A stretch of 64,000 bases of DNA. Source: Acutalibacter caecimuris_A. GTDB lineage: Bacteria > Bacillota > Clostridia > Oscillospirales > Acutalibacteraceae. Positions 8,737 through 17,269 of the stretch are shown piece by piece. Numbering within the stretch: position 1 is the stretch's first letter; the number at the start of each line of letters is the position of its first letter. The notes under the pieces were generated by a model. The model was not told where the DNA came from. It saw nothing but the letters and a program-made list of their open reading frames with translations, and searched no databases. The position numbers and the translations under genes were made by a program. Location of the stretch: positions 62,001-126,000 of the forward strand of contig NZ_JAWXXK010000010.1 of NCBI RefSeq assembly GCF_034335015.1. The letters are read 5' to 3'.

Positions 8737-9020
8737 GGCAGGGCTGGAGCGGCAATGAGATGTATTTCTTCTATGATAATACAGGCGCCCCCGTTGCCTT
8801 CTGGTACTTCCCCAAAGGCGGCGCCCGTGTTACCGGCTACTACTTTACGAACCAGCAGGGAGACGTGGTACGGATAGAAGATCCAGACGGAAAATTGTTG
8901 GCCTCCTATGGCTATGATGCCTGGGGAAAAGTTATTGTCTCTTCTGGTAGCGTGGCAGCCATCAACCCGCTAAAGTACGGAAGGTACTACCACGATACCG
9001 AAACAGGTTTTTACTATCAG
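8737..9020 (+). pseudogene. Truncated Rhs core remnant
   Basis: It translates as QGWSGNEMYFFYDNTGAP and on through YGYDAWGKV to YYHDTETGFYYQ, matching the Rhs core, then breaks off before the YDP motif. The core sequence here is more diverged than the other copies (SSGSVAAINPLKYGRYYHD), as expected for the oldest displaced cassette. The break lies about 12 bp from the stop codon of the convergent AraC gene. Confidence 0.75.
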
Positions 9021-9031
9021 CCGGGACTGGC

Positions 9032-9901
9032 TTACTCCTGCTTAGCGGCCTGCCGCAGGGCGTATTGTTTTGGGGTAAGGCCCTGACTGCGGCGAAAGAC
9101 ACGAATGAAATAGCTGAGGTCGTTAAAGCCGCAGGCGAAGGCCGCTTCTGTAACAGAGCAGCTTCCCTCGGCCAGGAGGTCGCAGGCATGGCTGATCCGG
9201 CGGAGGTTCAGGTACTCCATGGGGGTGTGCTGAGTCATCTCCCGAAAAAAGCGGCAGAAATATTTTGGGGACATTCCAGCCTCCCGGGCAAGCTGCTCCA
9301 GGGTCAGGGATTCGGTATAGTGCGCCTCTACAAAGGCAAATAATTTTTTCAGCAGGCGGATATTTTTCCGCCTGTTTTCCTTTTCCGGCAGATTTGAGGT
9401 ATACCACCCTTGTTCTACCATGTGGCCGAACAGCCCGCAGAGGGCGCCGAAGGCGGCGAGGCGTTCTCCTTTTTCCTTTGCTGCTCCATGGGAAAAGAGC
9501 AGCTCCGCCAAAAGAGAGAAACCGGCGTCAGCCGTTGGAGGCTTCGGCAGAAGAAACAAATTTCCCGCGGCAAGCTCCCGTAAATGCTTTGACCATTGGC
9601 CGCAGGCGCTTCGCAGCAGCTCCAAATCAAAAACGATGCACTGGTAAACGCTTCCCTCCTCCGGCTGGCCGCTGTGCAAAACGCCTCCGGCGATCCACAG
9701 CAGCTCTCCCGGCTCCAGATGATACTTTATCCCGTTCAGCCAAATGGTCAGCTGCCCCGTAAGCACTCTGACCAGCTCGTATTCTATGTGCCAGTGATAG
9801 GGCATCACAAAGCGAGGGTGTCCTTCTGAAATATGGTAAAGCTCCAAAGGGAAATCCGGTTCCCCTCTGGGAAGCAATTCGTTATAGGCCTGTTCCTGCA
9901 T
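9032..9901 (-). CDS. AraC family transcriptional regulator
   Basis: The protein has 289 residues. The N-terminal part (about 15-100) is a cupin-like sensor: MPYHWHIEYELVRVLTGQLT, then LEPGELLWIAGG and a histidine. The C-terminal ~100 residues hold two helix-turn-helices of AraC type (LTLEQLAREAGMSPKYFCRF, then VTEAAFACGFNDLSYFIRVF and SQGLTPKQYAL). It is divergently transcribed from the fucose isomerase operon across 121 bp, so it most likely activates that operon in response to a sugar (inference from layout). Its 3' end abuts the truncated Rhs array. Confidence 0.9.
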   Translation of the reverse strand: MQEQAYNELLPRGEPDFPLELYHISEGHPRFVMPYHWHIEYELVRVLTGQLTIWLNGIKYHLEPGELLWIAGGVLHSGQPEEGSVYQCIVFDLELLRSACGQWSKHLRELAAGNLFLLPKPPTADAGFSLLAELLFSHGAAKEKGERLAAFGALCGLFGHMVEQGWYTSNLPEKENRRKNIRLLKKLFAFVEAHYTESLTLEQLAREAGMSPKYFCRFFREMTQHTPMEYLNLRRISHACDLLAEGSCSVTEAAFACGFNDLSYFIRVFRRSQGLTPKQYALRQAAKQE

Positions 9902-9924
9902 AGCGTACCCTCCAGGAAGTGAAT

Positions 9925-9954
9925 ATTATCCTACTTTTTGCCATAATAACACAA
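9925..9954 (-). promoter_or_regulatory. Promoter for the AraC-type gene
   Basis: On the minus strand, TTGTGT (9954-9949), an 18-bp spacer and GATAAT (9930-9925) lie about 25 bp from the start codon. Confidence 0.5.
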
Positions 9955-9975
9955 GTGCCAAAAAAAATATAGGGA

Positions 9976-9981
9976 TATAAT
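9976..9981 (+). promoter_or_regulatory. -10 element of the fucI operon
   Basis: A perfect TATAAT has no good -35 at 17 bp (AAGTGC at 9953-9958), which fits an activator-dependent promoter under the divergent AraC regulator. An AAGGAGG ribosome site at 10006-10012 precedes ATG 10023. Confidence 0.5.
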
Positions 9982-10022
9982 GAAAAAAATATCATTTTTA
10001 TGATGAAGGAGGAAATGTACTC

Positions 10023-11819
10023 ATGACAGAAAATCGGTATCGGGGAGACTATCCTGTGATCGGCATTCGGCCTACCATCGATGCCCGCCGGGGCGCCTTG
10101 CAGGTGCGGGAATCCCTGGAGGCGCAGACCAGGGCCATGGCGGAAGCGGCGGCTAAGCTGTTTGAAGAAAATTTGCGCTATAGCAACGGAGAGCCCGTGA
10201 AGACGGTGATTTCCAGCGTATCTATCGGCCGTGTGGGCGAGGCGGCTGTTTGCGCCGATGAGTTCCGCAAGGCCGGAGTGGATATCACCCTTACTGTAAC
10301 GCCCTGCTGGTGCTACGGCGCGGAAACCATGGATATGGACCCCAACACCATTAAGGGCGTTTGGGGTTTCAACGGCACGGAGCGGCCTGGCGCGGTATAC
10401 CTGGCTTCCGTTCTGGCGGCTCACGCTCAGAAGGGTCTGCCGGCCTTCGGTATTTACGGGAAAGATGTTCAGGAGGCGGACGATACCTCCATTCCGGAGG
10501 ACGTGCGGGAAAAGCTGCTGCGGTTCGGCCGGGCGGCAGTGGCCGCGGCCACCATGCGAGGGAAATCCTACCTGCAGATCGGCTCGGTCTGTATGGGGAT
10601 CGCGGGTTCCATTATCGACCCGTCCTTTTTCGAGGAATATTTGGGCATGCGGGTGGAATCGGTAGACGAGGTAGAGCTGATCCGCCGCATGACGGAAAAT
10701 ATTTACGACGAGGAAGAATACCAAAAAGCCCTGGCCTGGACGAAGAAAAACTGTCCTGAGGGCTTTGACAAAAACCCGGAAGAGCTCCGGCGCAGTCCCG
10801 AACAAAAGGAAAAGGACTGGGAATTCTCTGTGAAGATGATGTGCATCATCAAGGATCTTTGCCGTGGCAACGAAAAGCTGCCTGACCGCTGGAAGGAAGA
10901 GCGGGTCGGACACAACGCCATTGCTGCCGGATTCCAGGGCCAGCGCCAGTGGACGGATTTTTACCCCAACGGGGATTTCGCCGAGGCCATGCTCAACTCT
11001 TCCTTCGATTGGGAGGGGTCCCGGGAGCCTTTTGTGCTGGCCACTGAGAACGACACCTTAAACGGCGCCGCCATGCTGATGGGAAAGCTGCTTACGAACC
11101 GGGCACAGATCTTTGCTGATGTTCGTTCCCACTGGAGCGCCGATGCCGTAAGACGGGCCGCCGATGGGTACGAGCTGGAGGGAAAGGCGAAAGCGGCAGG
11201 CGGTTTTCTGCATTTGATCAATTCCGGCGCGGCCTGTATTGACGCCTGCGGCGAGGTAAAGGACGAAAACGGAAACGCCGTGATAAAGCCCTTCTGGGAA
11301 ATGAGCGAGGCAGACCGGCAGGCCTGCCTGAAGGCCACCGAATGGTGTGCCTCCGACCTGGGATATTTCCGGGGCGGCGGCTTCTCTTCCCGGTTCTGTA
11401 CCCGGGCGGAAATGCCGGTCACCATGATGCGTCTGAATCTGGTAAAAGGCCTGGGCCCTGTGATGCAGCTGGCAGAGGGCTGGACAGTCCATCTGCCGGA
11501 GGAGGTTTCCGATAAGCTTTGGAAGCGTACCGACTATACCTGGCCCTGTACCTGGTTCGCCCCCAGAACCACCGGGGAAGGCGTTTTTGCCACAGCTTAT
11601 GACGTGATGAACAACTGGGGCGCCAACCATGGCGCCATTACCTACGGCCATATCGGCGCCGACCTGATCACCCTCTGCTCCATGCTGCGGATCCCCGTCT
11701 GTATGCACAACGTGCCGGAGGAGAAAATTTTCCGTCCCGCCTGCTGGAACGCCTTTGGCATGGAGAAGGAGGCCCAGGATTATCGCGCCTGCCGGACTTA
11801 TGGCCCCCTGTATCGATAA
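10023..11819 (+). CDS. fucI: L-fucose isomerase
   Basis: The 598-residue length fits the family (about 590). FucI converts L-fucose to L-fuculose and also accepts D-arabinose; it is a cytoplasmic Mn-dependent hexamer. The sequence contains the family's N-terminal segment (IGIRPTIDARRGALQVRESL) and the central PCWCYGAETMDMDP. The metal-site region is ATENDTLNGAAMLMGKLL (Glu near 342), then QIFADVRSHW (Asp near 365) and NWGANHGAITYGH (His near 536). These correspond to the Glu-Asp-His ligands known for the E. coli enzyme. It is the first gene of an operon with a GH172-type protein and a GH116-type glycosidase. No fuculokinase or aldolase is encoded nearby, so the remaining catabolic steps must lie elsewhere. 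Confidence 0.93.
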   Translation: MTENRYRGDYPVIGIRPTIDARRGALQVRESLEAQTRAMAEAAAKLFEENLRYSNGEPVKTVISSVSIGRVGEAAVCADEFRKAGVDITLTVTPCWCYGAETMDMDPNTIKGVWGFNGTERPGAVYLASVLAAHAQKGLPAFGIYGKDVQEADDTSIPEDVREKLLRFGRAAVAAATMRGKSYLQIGSVCMGIAGSIIDPSFFEEYLGMRVESVDEVELIRRMTENIYDEEEYQKALAWTKKNCPEGFDKNPEELRRSPEQKEKDWEFSVKMMCIIKDLCRGNEKLPDRWKEERVGHNAIAAGFQGQRQWTDFYPNGDFAEAMLNSSFDWEGSREPFVLATENDTLNGAAMLMGKLLTNRAQIFADVRSHWSADAVRRAADGYELEGKAKAAGGFLHLINSGAACIDACGEVKDENGNAVIKPFWEMSEADRQACLKATEWCASDLGYFRGGGFSSRFCTRAEMPVTMMRLNLVKGLGPVMQLAEGWTVHLPEEVSDKLWKRTDYTWPCTWFAPRTTGEGVFATAYDVMNNWGANHGAITYGHIGADLITLCSMLRIPVCMHNVPEEKIFRPACWNAFGMEKEAQDYRACRTYGPLYR

Positions 11820-11858
11820 CAAACGTAAACAACTTCCATAAGAAAGGGAGATCGAATC

Positions 11859-12941
11859 ATGTTTGACGGACTGCAAATGAATCTTGGAAATCTGTTTCGG
11901 ACGTCCGACGCGAAAACCCGCTCTCTGTCTCCGGAGAATGTTACCGGAGAAAAGGGAAAAGGGGGCATGTGCGAGCTGGAAAACGGCAGCGCCCGCCAGG
12001 CCGCCCGGGGCTTGGGAAAAACCTGGAAGGTGAATCCTTATTTTGTCGTTGCACCCGGTGAAACCATTACCCTGGCAGATGTGGCAGGTCCCGGCTGCAT
12101 TCAGCATATTTGGATGACTCCCACCGGTAAGTGGCGCAGCACCATTCTGCGTATGTACTGGGATAACGCGAAGCGGCCTTCGGTGGAATGCCCCCTGGGA
12201 GATTTCTTCGCCAGCGGCTGGGAGGAATACGCGCCTCTTTCTTCTTTGGCGGTATGCGTGAACCCGGGCAGGGCCTTTAACTGCTATTGGCCCATGCCTT
12301 TCCGGGAGCACTGCCGCATCACCATGGAAAACCGCAGTGAAGAGCCCATGACCATTTATTATCAGATCGACTATACCCTTACGGAGCTTCCAGAGGATAC
12401 CGCCTATTTCCACGCCCAATTCCGCCGGGTCAATCCTCTGCCCTATAAGCAGGTCTATCCCATTTTGGACGGTGTGAAGGGAAAAGGCCAGTATGTGGGT
12501 ACCTATCTTGCCTGGGGCGTCAACAGCAGCGGCTGGTGGGGAGAAGGGGAGATCAAATTCTTCCTGGATGGCGATACGGAATACCCCACTATCTGCGGCA
12601 CCGGTACGGAGGACTATTTCTGCGGCGCTTACAATTTTGAAAACCAGAAGCTCCATCAGTATGAACCCTATTGTACGCCTTATGCAGGCCTTTCCTATGT
12701 TTCCAAGCCGGATGGCCTGTACCAAAGCCAGCAGCGGTTCAGTATGTATCGCTGGCATATCATGGATCCCATTCGCTTTGAACAGGATCTGAAGGTGACT
12801 ATTCAAGCCCTGGGCTGGCGGGAAGGCGGGCGCTATCTGCCGCTGCGGGACGATATCGCTTCCGTTGCCTTCTGGTATCAAGCCGGAGAGACTCAGCCCT
12901 TCCCCGAGCTGGGCGATAAGGATGCGTTGGAGGTCAATTAG
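11859..12941 (+). CDS. DUF2961 / GH172-type glycoside hydrolase
   Basis: The protein has 360 residues and no signal peptide. It carries the DUF2961 hallmarks: AGPGCIQHIWMTPTGKWRST near residue 77, a WDNAKRPSVECPLGDFF stretch and the GTGTEDYF motif at 247-254. It ends in two beta-sandwich-type halves. GH172 members cleave or rearrange fructofuranosides and arabinofuranosides; the substrate here is not predictable. The gene lies 39 bp downstream of fucI with an AAAGGGAG ribosome site, so it is surely co-transcribed. Lack of a secretion signal implies an oligosaccharide imported by an unseen transporter. Confidence 0.85.
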   Translation: MFDGLQMNLGNLFRTSDAKTRSLSPENVTGEKGKGGMCELENGSARQAARGLGKTWKVNPYFVVAPGETITLADVAGPGCIQHIWMTPTGKWRSTILRMYWDNAKRPSVECPLGDFFASGWEEYAPLSSLAVCVNPGRAFNCYWPMPFREHCRITMENRSEEPMTIYYQIDYTLTELPEDTAYFHAQFRRVNPLPYKQVYPILDGVKGKGQYVGTYLAWGVNSSGWWGEGEIKFFLDGDTEYPTICGTGTEDYFCGAYNFENQKLHQYEPYCTPYAGLSYVSKPDGLYQSQQRFSMYRWHIMDPIRFEQDLKVTIQALGWREGGRYLPLRDDIASVAFWYQAGETQPFPELGDKDALEVN

Positions 12942-12979
12942 CAAAGCCGATCTCAATTTACAGAAACGAGGATCCTACT

Positions 12980-15439
12980 ATGAACAGTAAAACCTACACC
13001 GGGAACCAGCTGGACTATATCGGGTTCCCCTTAGGCGGCATGGGCGCGGGAATGTTCACTGTGGAAGGCACAGGAGCTTTTTCCGCTTTTTCCCTGCGCA
13101 ACGCACCCAACGTCAATTTGGAGCCCTGTCTGTTTTCCGCCATTACCGTGAAGGGGGAAAAGAACCTCAGCCGTGTTATTGAAAGCCAGGTGCCGAAGCA
13201 CAAAATTTACGGAGCGGCCACCGCGCCTGCCACACCTGTTCTCTATGAGGAAAATTTTGCCAGGGCTACCGGCCTTCCCGGCAGGACCTATGGGCTGCCC
13301 CGGTTCAAAAGCGCCGTGTTCTCCGCCCGGTTTCCCTTTGCGGAGATCTGCTTTGAAGACCGGCAGTTCCCGCTGGCCGTTTCCCTGAAGGCGTGGAGCC
13401 CCTTTACGCCGCCCCACGCGGACGATTCCAGCTGCCCTGTTGCCTATTTGGAATATACCTTTGAAAATACCAGGTCCATCCCGCTGGAAGCTGTTTATTA
13501 TTACAGCTCCATGAACTTTATGGCCCAGGGTAGCGGCGTTCGTTCGGTATACCCGGTGGAGGGAGGCTTTGTTCTGGCCCAGGAGGGAACGCCGGAAAAG
13601 CCCTGGGATCGGGGCTATTATACCGCCGCTGTGCGCGATCCGGCGGTCAGAGTGAATACCGCCCTGTTCCGCGGGGGCTGGTACGATTCCCTTACCATGC
13701 TTTGGAACGATATCGAGGCGGGAAAATCGGAAGAGAAGTACCGGGAAAACGACAGCGAGTACCCCAATCCCGGGGGAAGCCTTTCTCTGCCGTTCCGGCT
13801 GGAGCCGGGAGAAAGAAAAACCATTGTGGTGCAGTGTGGCTGGTATGTGCCGGAATCCAGGCTGAGGATCGGGCAGACAGATCAGAAAGAGCCTTATACT
13901 GACGAGCAGCTGGTGAATTTGAAGCGGTACCAGCCCTGGTATACCACAAAATTCCGGAGCGTTGAAGACGTGGCGGAGTTCGCGGCCTCTCACTATGAGA
14001 GGCTCCGTAAAGAAACCGCGCTGTTTTGCGATACTTTTTACGCCTCCACCTTGCCCGATATCGTCCTGGAGGCGGTGGGGGCCAACCTGTGCATCTTAAA
14101 ATCTCCCACCGTACTGCGGCAAACCGACGGCAGACTGTGGTGCTGGGAGGGCTGCTGTGACAGCGTGGGCTCCTGCCATGGTTCCTGTACCCATGTGTGG
14201 AACTATGCCCAGGCGTTGTGCCACCTGTTTCCCGCTATGGAGCGGAGCCTGCGGCAAACGGAATTTTTCGATTCACAAAACGAAGCGGGCCATCAGAATT
14301 TCCGCTCCGCCCTGCCCATCGGAGAAACCACCCATGATTTTTACGCCGCTGCCGACGGCCAGCTGGGTGGGATCGTAAAGGTCTACCGGGATTTCCTGGT
14401 CTGCGGGGATCTGGCCTGGTTGAAAAAGCTGTGGCCCAGGGTAAAGGCTTCCATGAAGTTCTGCATTGACCGGTGGGATAAAAACCGGGAGGGCGTTCTG
14501 AAGGAGCCCCATCACAATACCTATGATATTGAATTCTGGGGCGCCGACGCTATGTGTTCTTCCTTCTACCTTTCCGCCCTGAAGGCCATGGTGGAATTGT
14601 CCGCGCTGCTGGAAGAGGACGGCCGGAAATACGAAGAATTGTTAGAGAGAGGAAAGGCCTATTTGTCAGAGCGGCTCTATAATGGGGAGTACTTTTGCCA
14701 GGAGGTGGAATGGAAAACCCTGGGAAAAAAGCCCGGACAGGCCGCGATCAATGATACGAAGATCTCTCCCGAGGCGGAAGCTTTGATCACTGAAAACGGC
14801 CCCAAGTATCAATATGGCAAGGGCTGCATTTCCGACGGCGTGCTGGGCTTTTGGCTGGCGGCGGTTTGCGGTCTGCCGGAGGTGGGGGATCCCGAAAAGA
14901 TCAAGAGCCACTTAAATTGTGTGCATCGCTATAACCTGAAGAAGGATCTGTTGGAGCACGCGAACCCCCAGCGTTCCAGCTATTGCCTGGGGGAGGAAGC
15001 CGGGCTGCTGCTCTGTTCCTGGCCCCATGGGGAAAAACCGGCCCTGCCCTTTGTGTACAGCGATGAGGTGTGGACGGGTATCGAATACCAGGTGGCTTCT
15101 CATCTGATGTTTGTGGGAGAAGTGGAAAAGGGCCTTGAAATTGTGCGGGCCTGTCGCAGCAGATATCAGGGGGACGCGCGCAACCCCTTCGACGAGTACG
15201 AGTGCGGCCACTGGTATGCCCGGGCTATGGCATCTTACGCTCTGCTGGAGGGCATGACGGGAATCCGCTACGATGCTTACCGGAAAACTCTGTACATTGC
15301 GCCCAGGATTCAGGGGGATTTTCAATCGTTTTTAGCTGCCGATACCGGATACGGCCTGGTGGGCGTAAAAGACGGTGAAGCCTACTGCCAAGTGGTTTCC
15401 GGCTCCATCGATGTGGAAAAGATTCAGCTGGAGGTATAA
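12980..15439 (+). CDS. GH116-type beta-glycosidase (DUF608)
   Basis: The protein is 819 residues, cytoplasmic by appearance. The N-terminal beta domain begins YIGFPLGGMGAGMFTVEG, typical of GH116N/DUF608. The C-terminal (alpha/alpha)6 catalytic domain contains CHGSCTHVWNYAQAL, LPIGETTHDF and EPHHNTYDIEFWG; in GH116 the acidic catalytic pair lies in this domain, and Asp516 of HHNTYD is a likely general acid. Family members are beta-glucosidases, xylosidases and glucosylceramidases. It is the third gene of the fucI operon. A strong hairpin terminator follows. Confidence 0.87.
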   Translation: MNSKTYTGNQLDYIGFPLGGMGAGMFTVEGTGAFSAFSLRNAPNVNLEPCLFSAITVKGEKNLSRVIESQVPKHKIYGAATAPATPVLYEENFARATGLPGRTYGLPRFKSAVFSARFPFAEICFEDRQFPLAVSLKAWSPFTPPHADDSSCPVAYLEYTFENTRSIPLEAVYYYSSMNFMAQGSGVRSVYPVEGGFVLAQEGTPEKPWDRGYYTAAVRDPAVRVNTALFRGGWYDSLTMLWNDIEAGKSEEKYRENDSEYPNPGGSLSLPFRLEPGERKTIVVQCGWYVPESRLRIGQTDQKEPYTDEQLVNLKRYQPWYTTKFRSVEDVAEFAASHYERLRKETALFCDTFYASTLPDIVLEAVGANLCILKSPTVLRQTDGRLWCWEGCCDSVGSCHGSCTHVWNYAQALCHLFPAMERSLRQTEFFDSQNEAGHQNFRSALPIGETTHDFYAAADGQLGGIVKVYRDFLVCGDLAWLKKLWPRVKASMKFCIDRWDKNREGVLKEPHHNTYDIEFWGADAMCSSFYLSALKAMVELSALLEEDGRKYEELLERGKAYLSERLYNGEYFCQEVEWKTLGKKPGQAAINDTKISPEAEALITENGPKYQYGKGCISDGVLGFWLAAVCGLPEVGDPEKIKSHLNCVHRYNLKKDLLEHANPQRSSYCLGEEAGLLLCSWPHGEKPALPFVYSDEVWTGIEYQVASHLMFVGEVEKGLEIVRACRSRYQGDARNPFDEYECGHWYARAMASYALLEGMTGIRYDAYRKTLYIAPRIQGDFQSFLAADTGYGLVGVKDGEAYCQVVSGSIDVEKIQLEV

Positions 15440-15465
15440 GGATTTCCGACAAGAAACCACTAAAA

Positions 15466-15510
15466 AGGAGCTGCTGCAAAACGGGTCGTTTTGCAGCGGT
15501 TCCTTTTTTA
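15466..15510 (+). terminator. Intrinsic terminator after the fucI operon
   Basis: CTGCAAAAC and GTTTTGCAG form a perfect 9-bp stem, extended by GGAGCTG/CGGTTCC with a few mismatches, followed by TTTTTT. Confidence 0.85.
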
Positions 15511-15560
15511 GATATTAGTCGTAAGTAATGAGTTGTTAGAGAAGGGCAAGGCCCCTCCTT

Positions 15561-15650
15561 TGTCATTCTGAGCCGTAGGCGAAGAATCTCGCCCTTAATT
15601 TCTGAGCAAAGAATCAAAGAGCGAGATTCTTCACTTCGTTCAGAATGACA
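15561..15650. repeat. Palindromic intergenic repeat (TGTCATTCTGA family)
   Basis: Left arm TGTCATTCTGAGCCGTAGGC and right arm CTTCGTTCAGAATGACA are inverted, each continuing into GAAGAATCTCGC / GCGAGATTCTTC. The element can fold into a long hairpin. A related element lies at about 49161-49271. Elsewhere in 15510-15949 I see only AT-rich spacer and a small hairpin at 15881-15904 (GCTTTTTGA/TCAAAAAAGC) upstream of the recombinase. Confidence 0.75.
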
Positions 15651-15949
15651 GGTAGAAAGTGAGCGGATAAACACTAAATTCCCATTCATTAAATTTTGCC
15701 CGCAAATTTAATAATTTCTCATTCCTCCCTGTCCCTCTCCCTTTCTGAGCAACTCACCATGCACAACTCGCAACTGGTAAAAAAGAAAAGGCTTCACTCT
15801 ATTGTTCTTTTCTGTGCAAAGTCTTTTGGGTTCAGGTAAAATGGGAATACTTGAAAAGAAGGAAACACGGCAGCTTCAAGGCTTTTTGAGTTTTTCAAAA
15901 AAGCACTGGCCTGAGAGAGCCGCAATTTACAGGAAAGGATAGGAGGAAT

Positions 15950-16804
15950 ATGATCAAGAAAAGACAGTACAAGCTTACGGACAAGCAGCTTCTGGAATAT
16001 GAAACTTATCTTCGGGAGCAGGAACGGGCGGAAAATACCATACAAAAGTATATCCGTGATCTGAAAAATTTGCAAGCCTACACGGAGGGCAAAGTTTTCA
16101 CAAAGGAGCTGCTTCTCGCCTGGAAGGAAGAACTGCTGGAAACACGTTCCTCCGTTTCGGTCAATTCCATGCTGGCAGCCGCAAACAGCTTTTTCACATT
16201 TATGGGGTGGCAGGAGCTGACAATGCGGTTTTTGAAAGTTCAAAAAACTCTTTTTCGGGATGAGAGCAAAGAGCTGACCCGCACAGAATACGCTTCGCTT
16301 GTCCGGGAGGCAAGGCGGGAAGGAAATGAAAGACTTTCTCTTTTGATGCAAACCATCTGCGCTACCGGGATCCGGGTATCGGAGCTGCAATATATCACGG
16401 TGGAGGCTGTGGCGCGGGGCAGGGCGGAGATCAATAACAAGGGAAAGCGCAGGGTGATATTCCTGCCGCAAAAATTGCAAAAGCTTTTACGGAAATATCT
16501 TCAAAAACAAAAAATAACCGCCGGAGCGGTTTTCGTAACAAAATCGGGAAACCCCTTAGACCGTACCAACATCTGGCGAGAGATGAAGCTTCTCTGTGAA
16601 AGGGCGGGGGTGGAACCGGAAAAAGCTTTCCCACACAATTTGCGCCACCTGTTTGCCAGAACGTATTACGGAATGGAGAAGGATCTGGTGCGTTTAGCAG
16701 ATATTTTGGGACATTCCAGCGTGAACACAACGCGGATCTATACGGCGGAAAGCTGCCTGGATTACGCAAAACGCCTGGAACGATTGGATCTGATCACCGT
16801 ATAA
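15950..16804 (+). CDS. Tyrosine site-specific recombinase (putative DNA invertase)
   Basis: The protein is 284 residues. It has an N-terminal SAM-like core-binding domain (residues 10-95) and a C-terminal catalytic domain with all expected residues: Arg142 (TGIRVSEL), Lys near 165, His229-x-x-Arg232 (HNLRH), His255 (LGHSSVNTT) and Tyr264. A perfect AGGAGG precedes ATG 15950. It is a stand-alone Xer/RecV-like enzyme with no phage or ICE genes around it. Its stop is 40 bp from a 27-bp inverted repeat pair enclosing a promoter, so its likely job is to flip that segment (inference), as RecV does in Clostridioides difficile. Confidence 0.9.
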   Translation: MIKKRQYKLTDKQLLEYETYLREQERAENTIQKYIRDLKNLQAYTEGKVFTKELLLAWKEELLETRSSVSVNSMLAAANSFFTFMGWQELTMRFLKVQKTLFRDESKELTRTEYASLVREARREGNERLSLLMQTICATGIRVSELQYITVEAVARGRAEINNKGKRRVIFLPQKLQKLLRKYLQKQKITAGAVFVTKSGNPLDRTNIWREMKLLCERAGVEPEKAFPHNLRHLFARTYYGMEKDLVRLADILGHSSVNTTRIYTAESCLDYAKRLERLDLITV

Positions 16805-16844
16805 AGCGAAAGCAAAGTGGGCTTGCAAAAATCAATTTATTATT

Positions 16845-16871
16845 ACAACATAATTTGTATTGTGTGGTAAA
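16845..16871. repeat. Left inverted repeat of the switch (IRL)
   Basis: It is the exact reverse complement of 17270-17296. The match stops at 16844 and at 16872. Confidence 0.95.
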
Positions 16872-16883
16872 ATTACATATTTA

Positions 16884-16912
16884 ATTTTATCATACTATGC
16901 GTTGCTTTGCAA
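16884..16912 (-). promoter_or_regulatory. Promoter inside the invertible element, pointing left
   Basis: On the minus strand: TTGCAA (16912-16907), a 17-bp spacer and TAAAAT (16889-16884). It currently reads toward the 3' end of the recombinase. After inversion the -10 would sit at about 17252-17257, with a start near 17264 and a leader of about 57 nt. Confidence 0.7.
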
Positions 16913-17163
16913 GAGGTTTCTCGTTACAGAAAGAATTTGCCCTGTTGAACTCAAGCATTTGAAAAAGGGAAAGCAAAATTCTGGTTCTCAGGCAATACCG
17001 AACAAATCTAAGCATCGTCTTGCTTGTGCAAATACGACACTCAGATTTGTTTGGTGCTGCCCCAAAGCAATATTACCGAGCCTTTGCTGTCAGTATAGAA
17101 AAGGCTGTTCTTTTTGCGCCTGTGTTTCGCTGATAGCATTACAACATATTTCCATCTGCTGTT

Positions 17164-17191
17164 CCGCGCCTATCATTAGGCGTGGATTTTT
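17164..17191 (+). terminator. Hairpin terminator inside the invertible element
   Basis: CCGCGCCTA and TAGGCGTGG form a 9-bp stem (one G-T pair) with a TCAT loop, followed by ATTTTT. In the present orientation it would block rightward read-through into the surface-protein gene. Confidence 0.65.
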
Positions 17192-17269
17192 CATGAAAAA
17201 AGCAATGAGGAAAATATGGGGAGGGTGCCAAAAATCTTCGGAAGAAAAAGGGAAAAGTCAGCAGGCAAG

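Noticed and set aside
11058..12956. Long minus-strand open frame of 632 codons opposite fucI and the GH172-type gene
   Set aside because: The plus-strand products are clear family members; the opposite frame is open because of codon bias, with no family motif or ribosome site.
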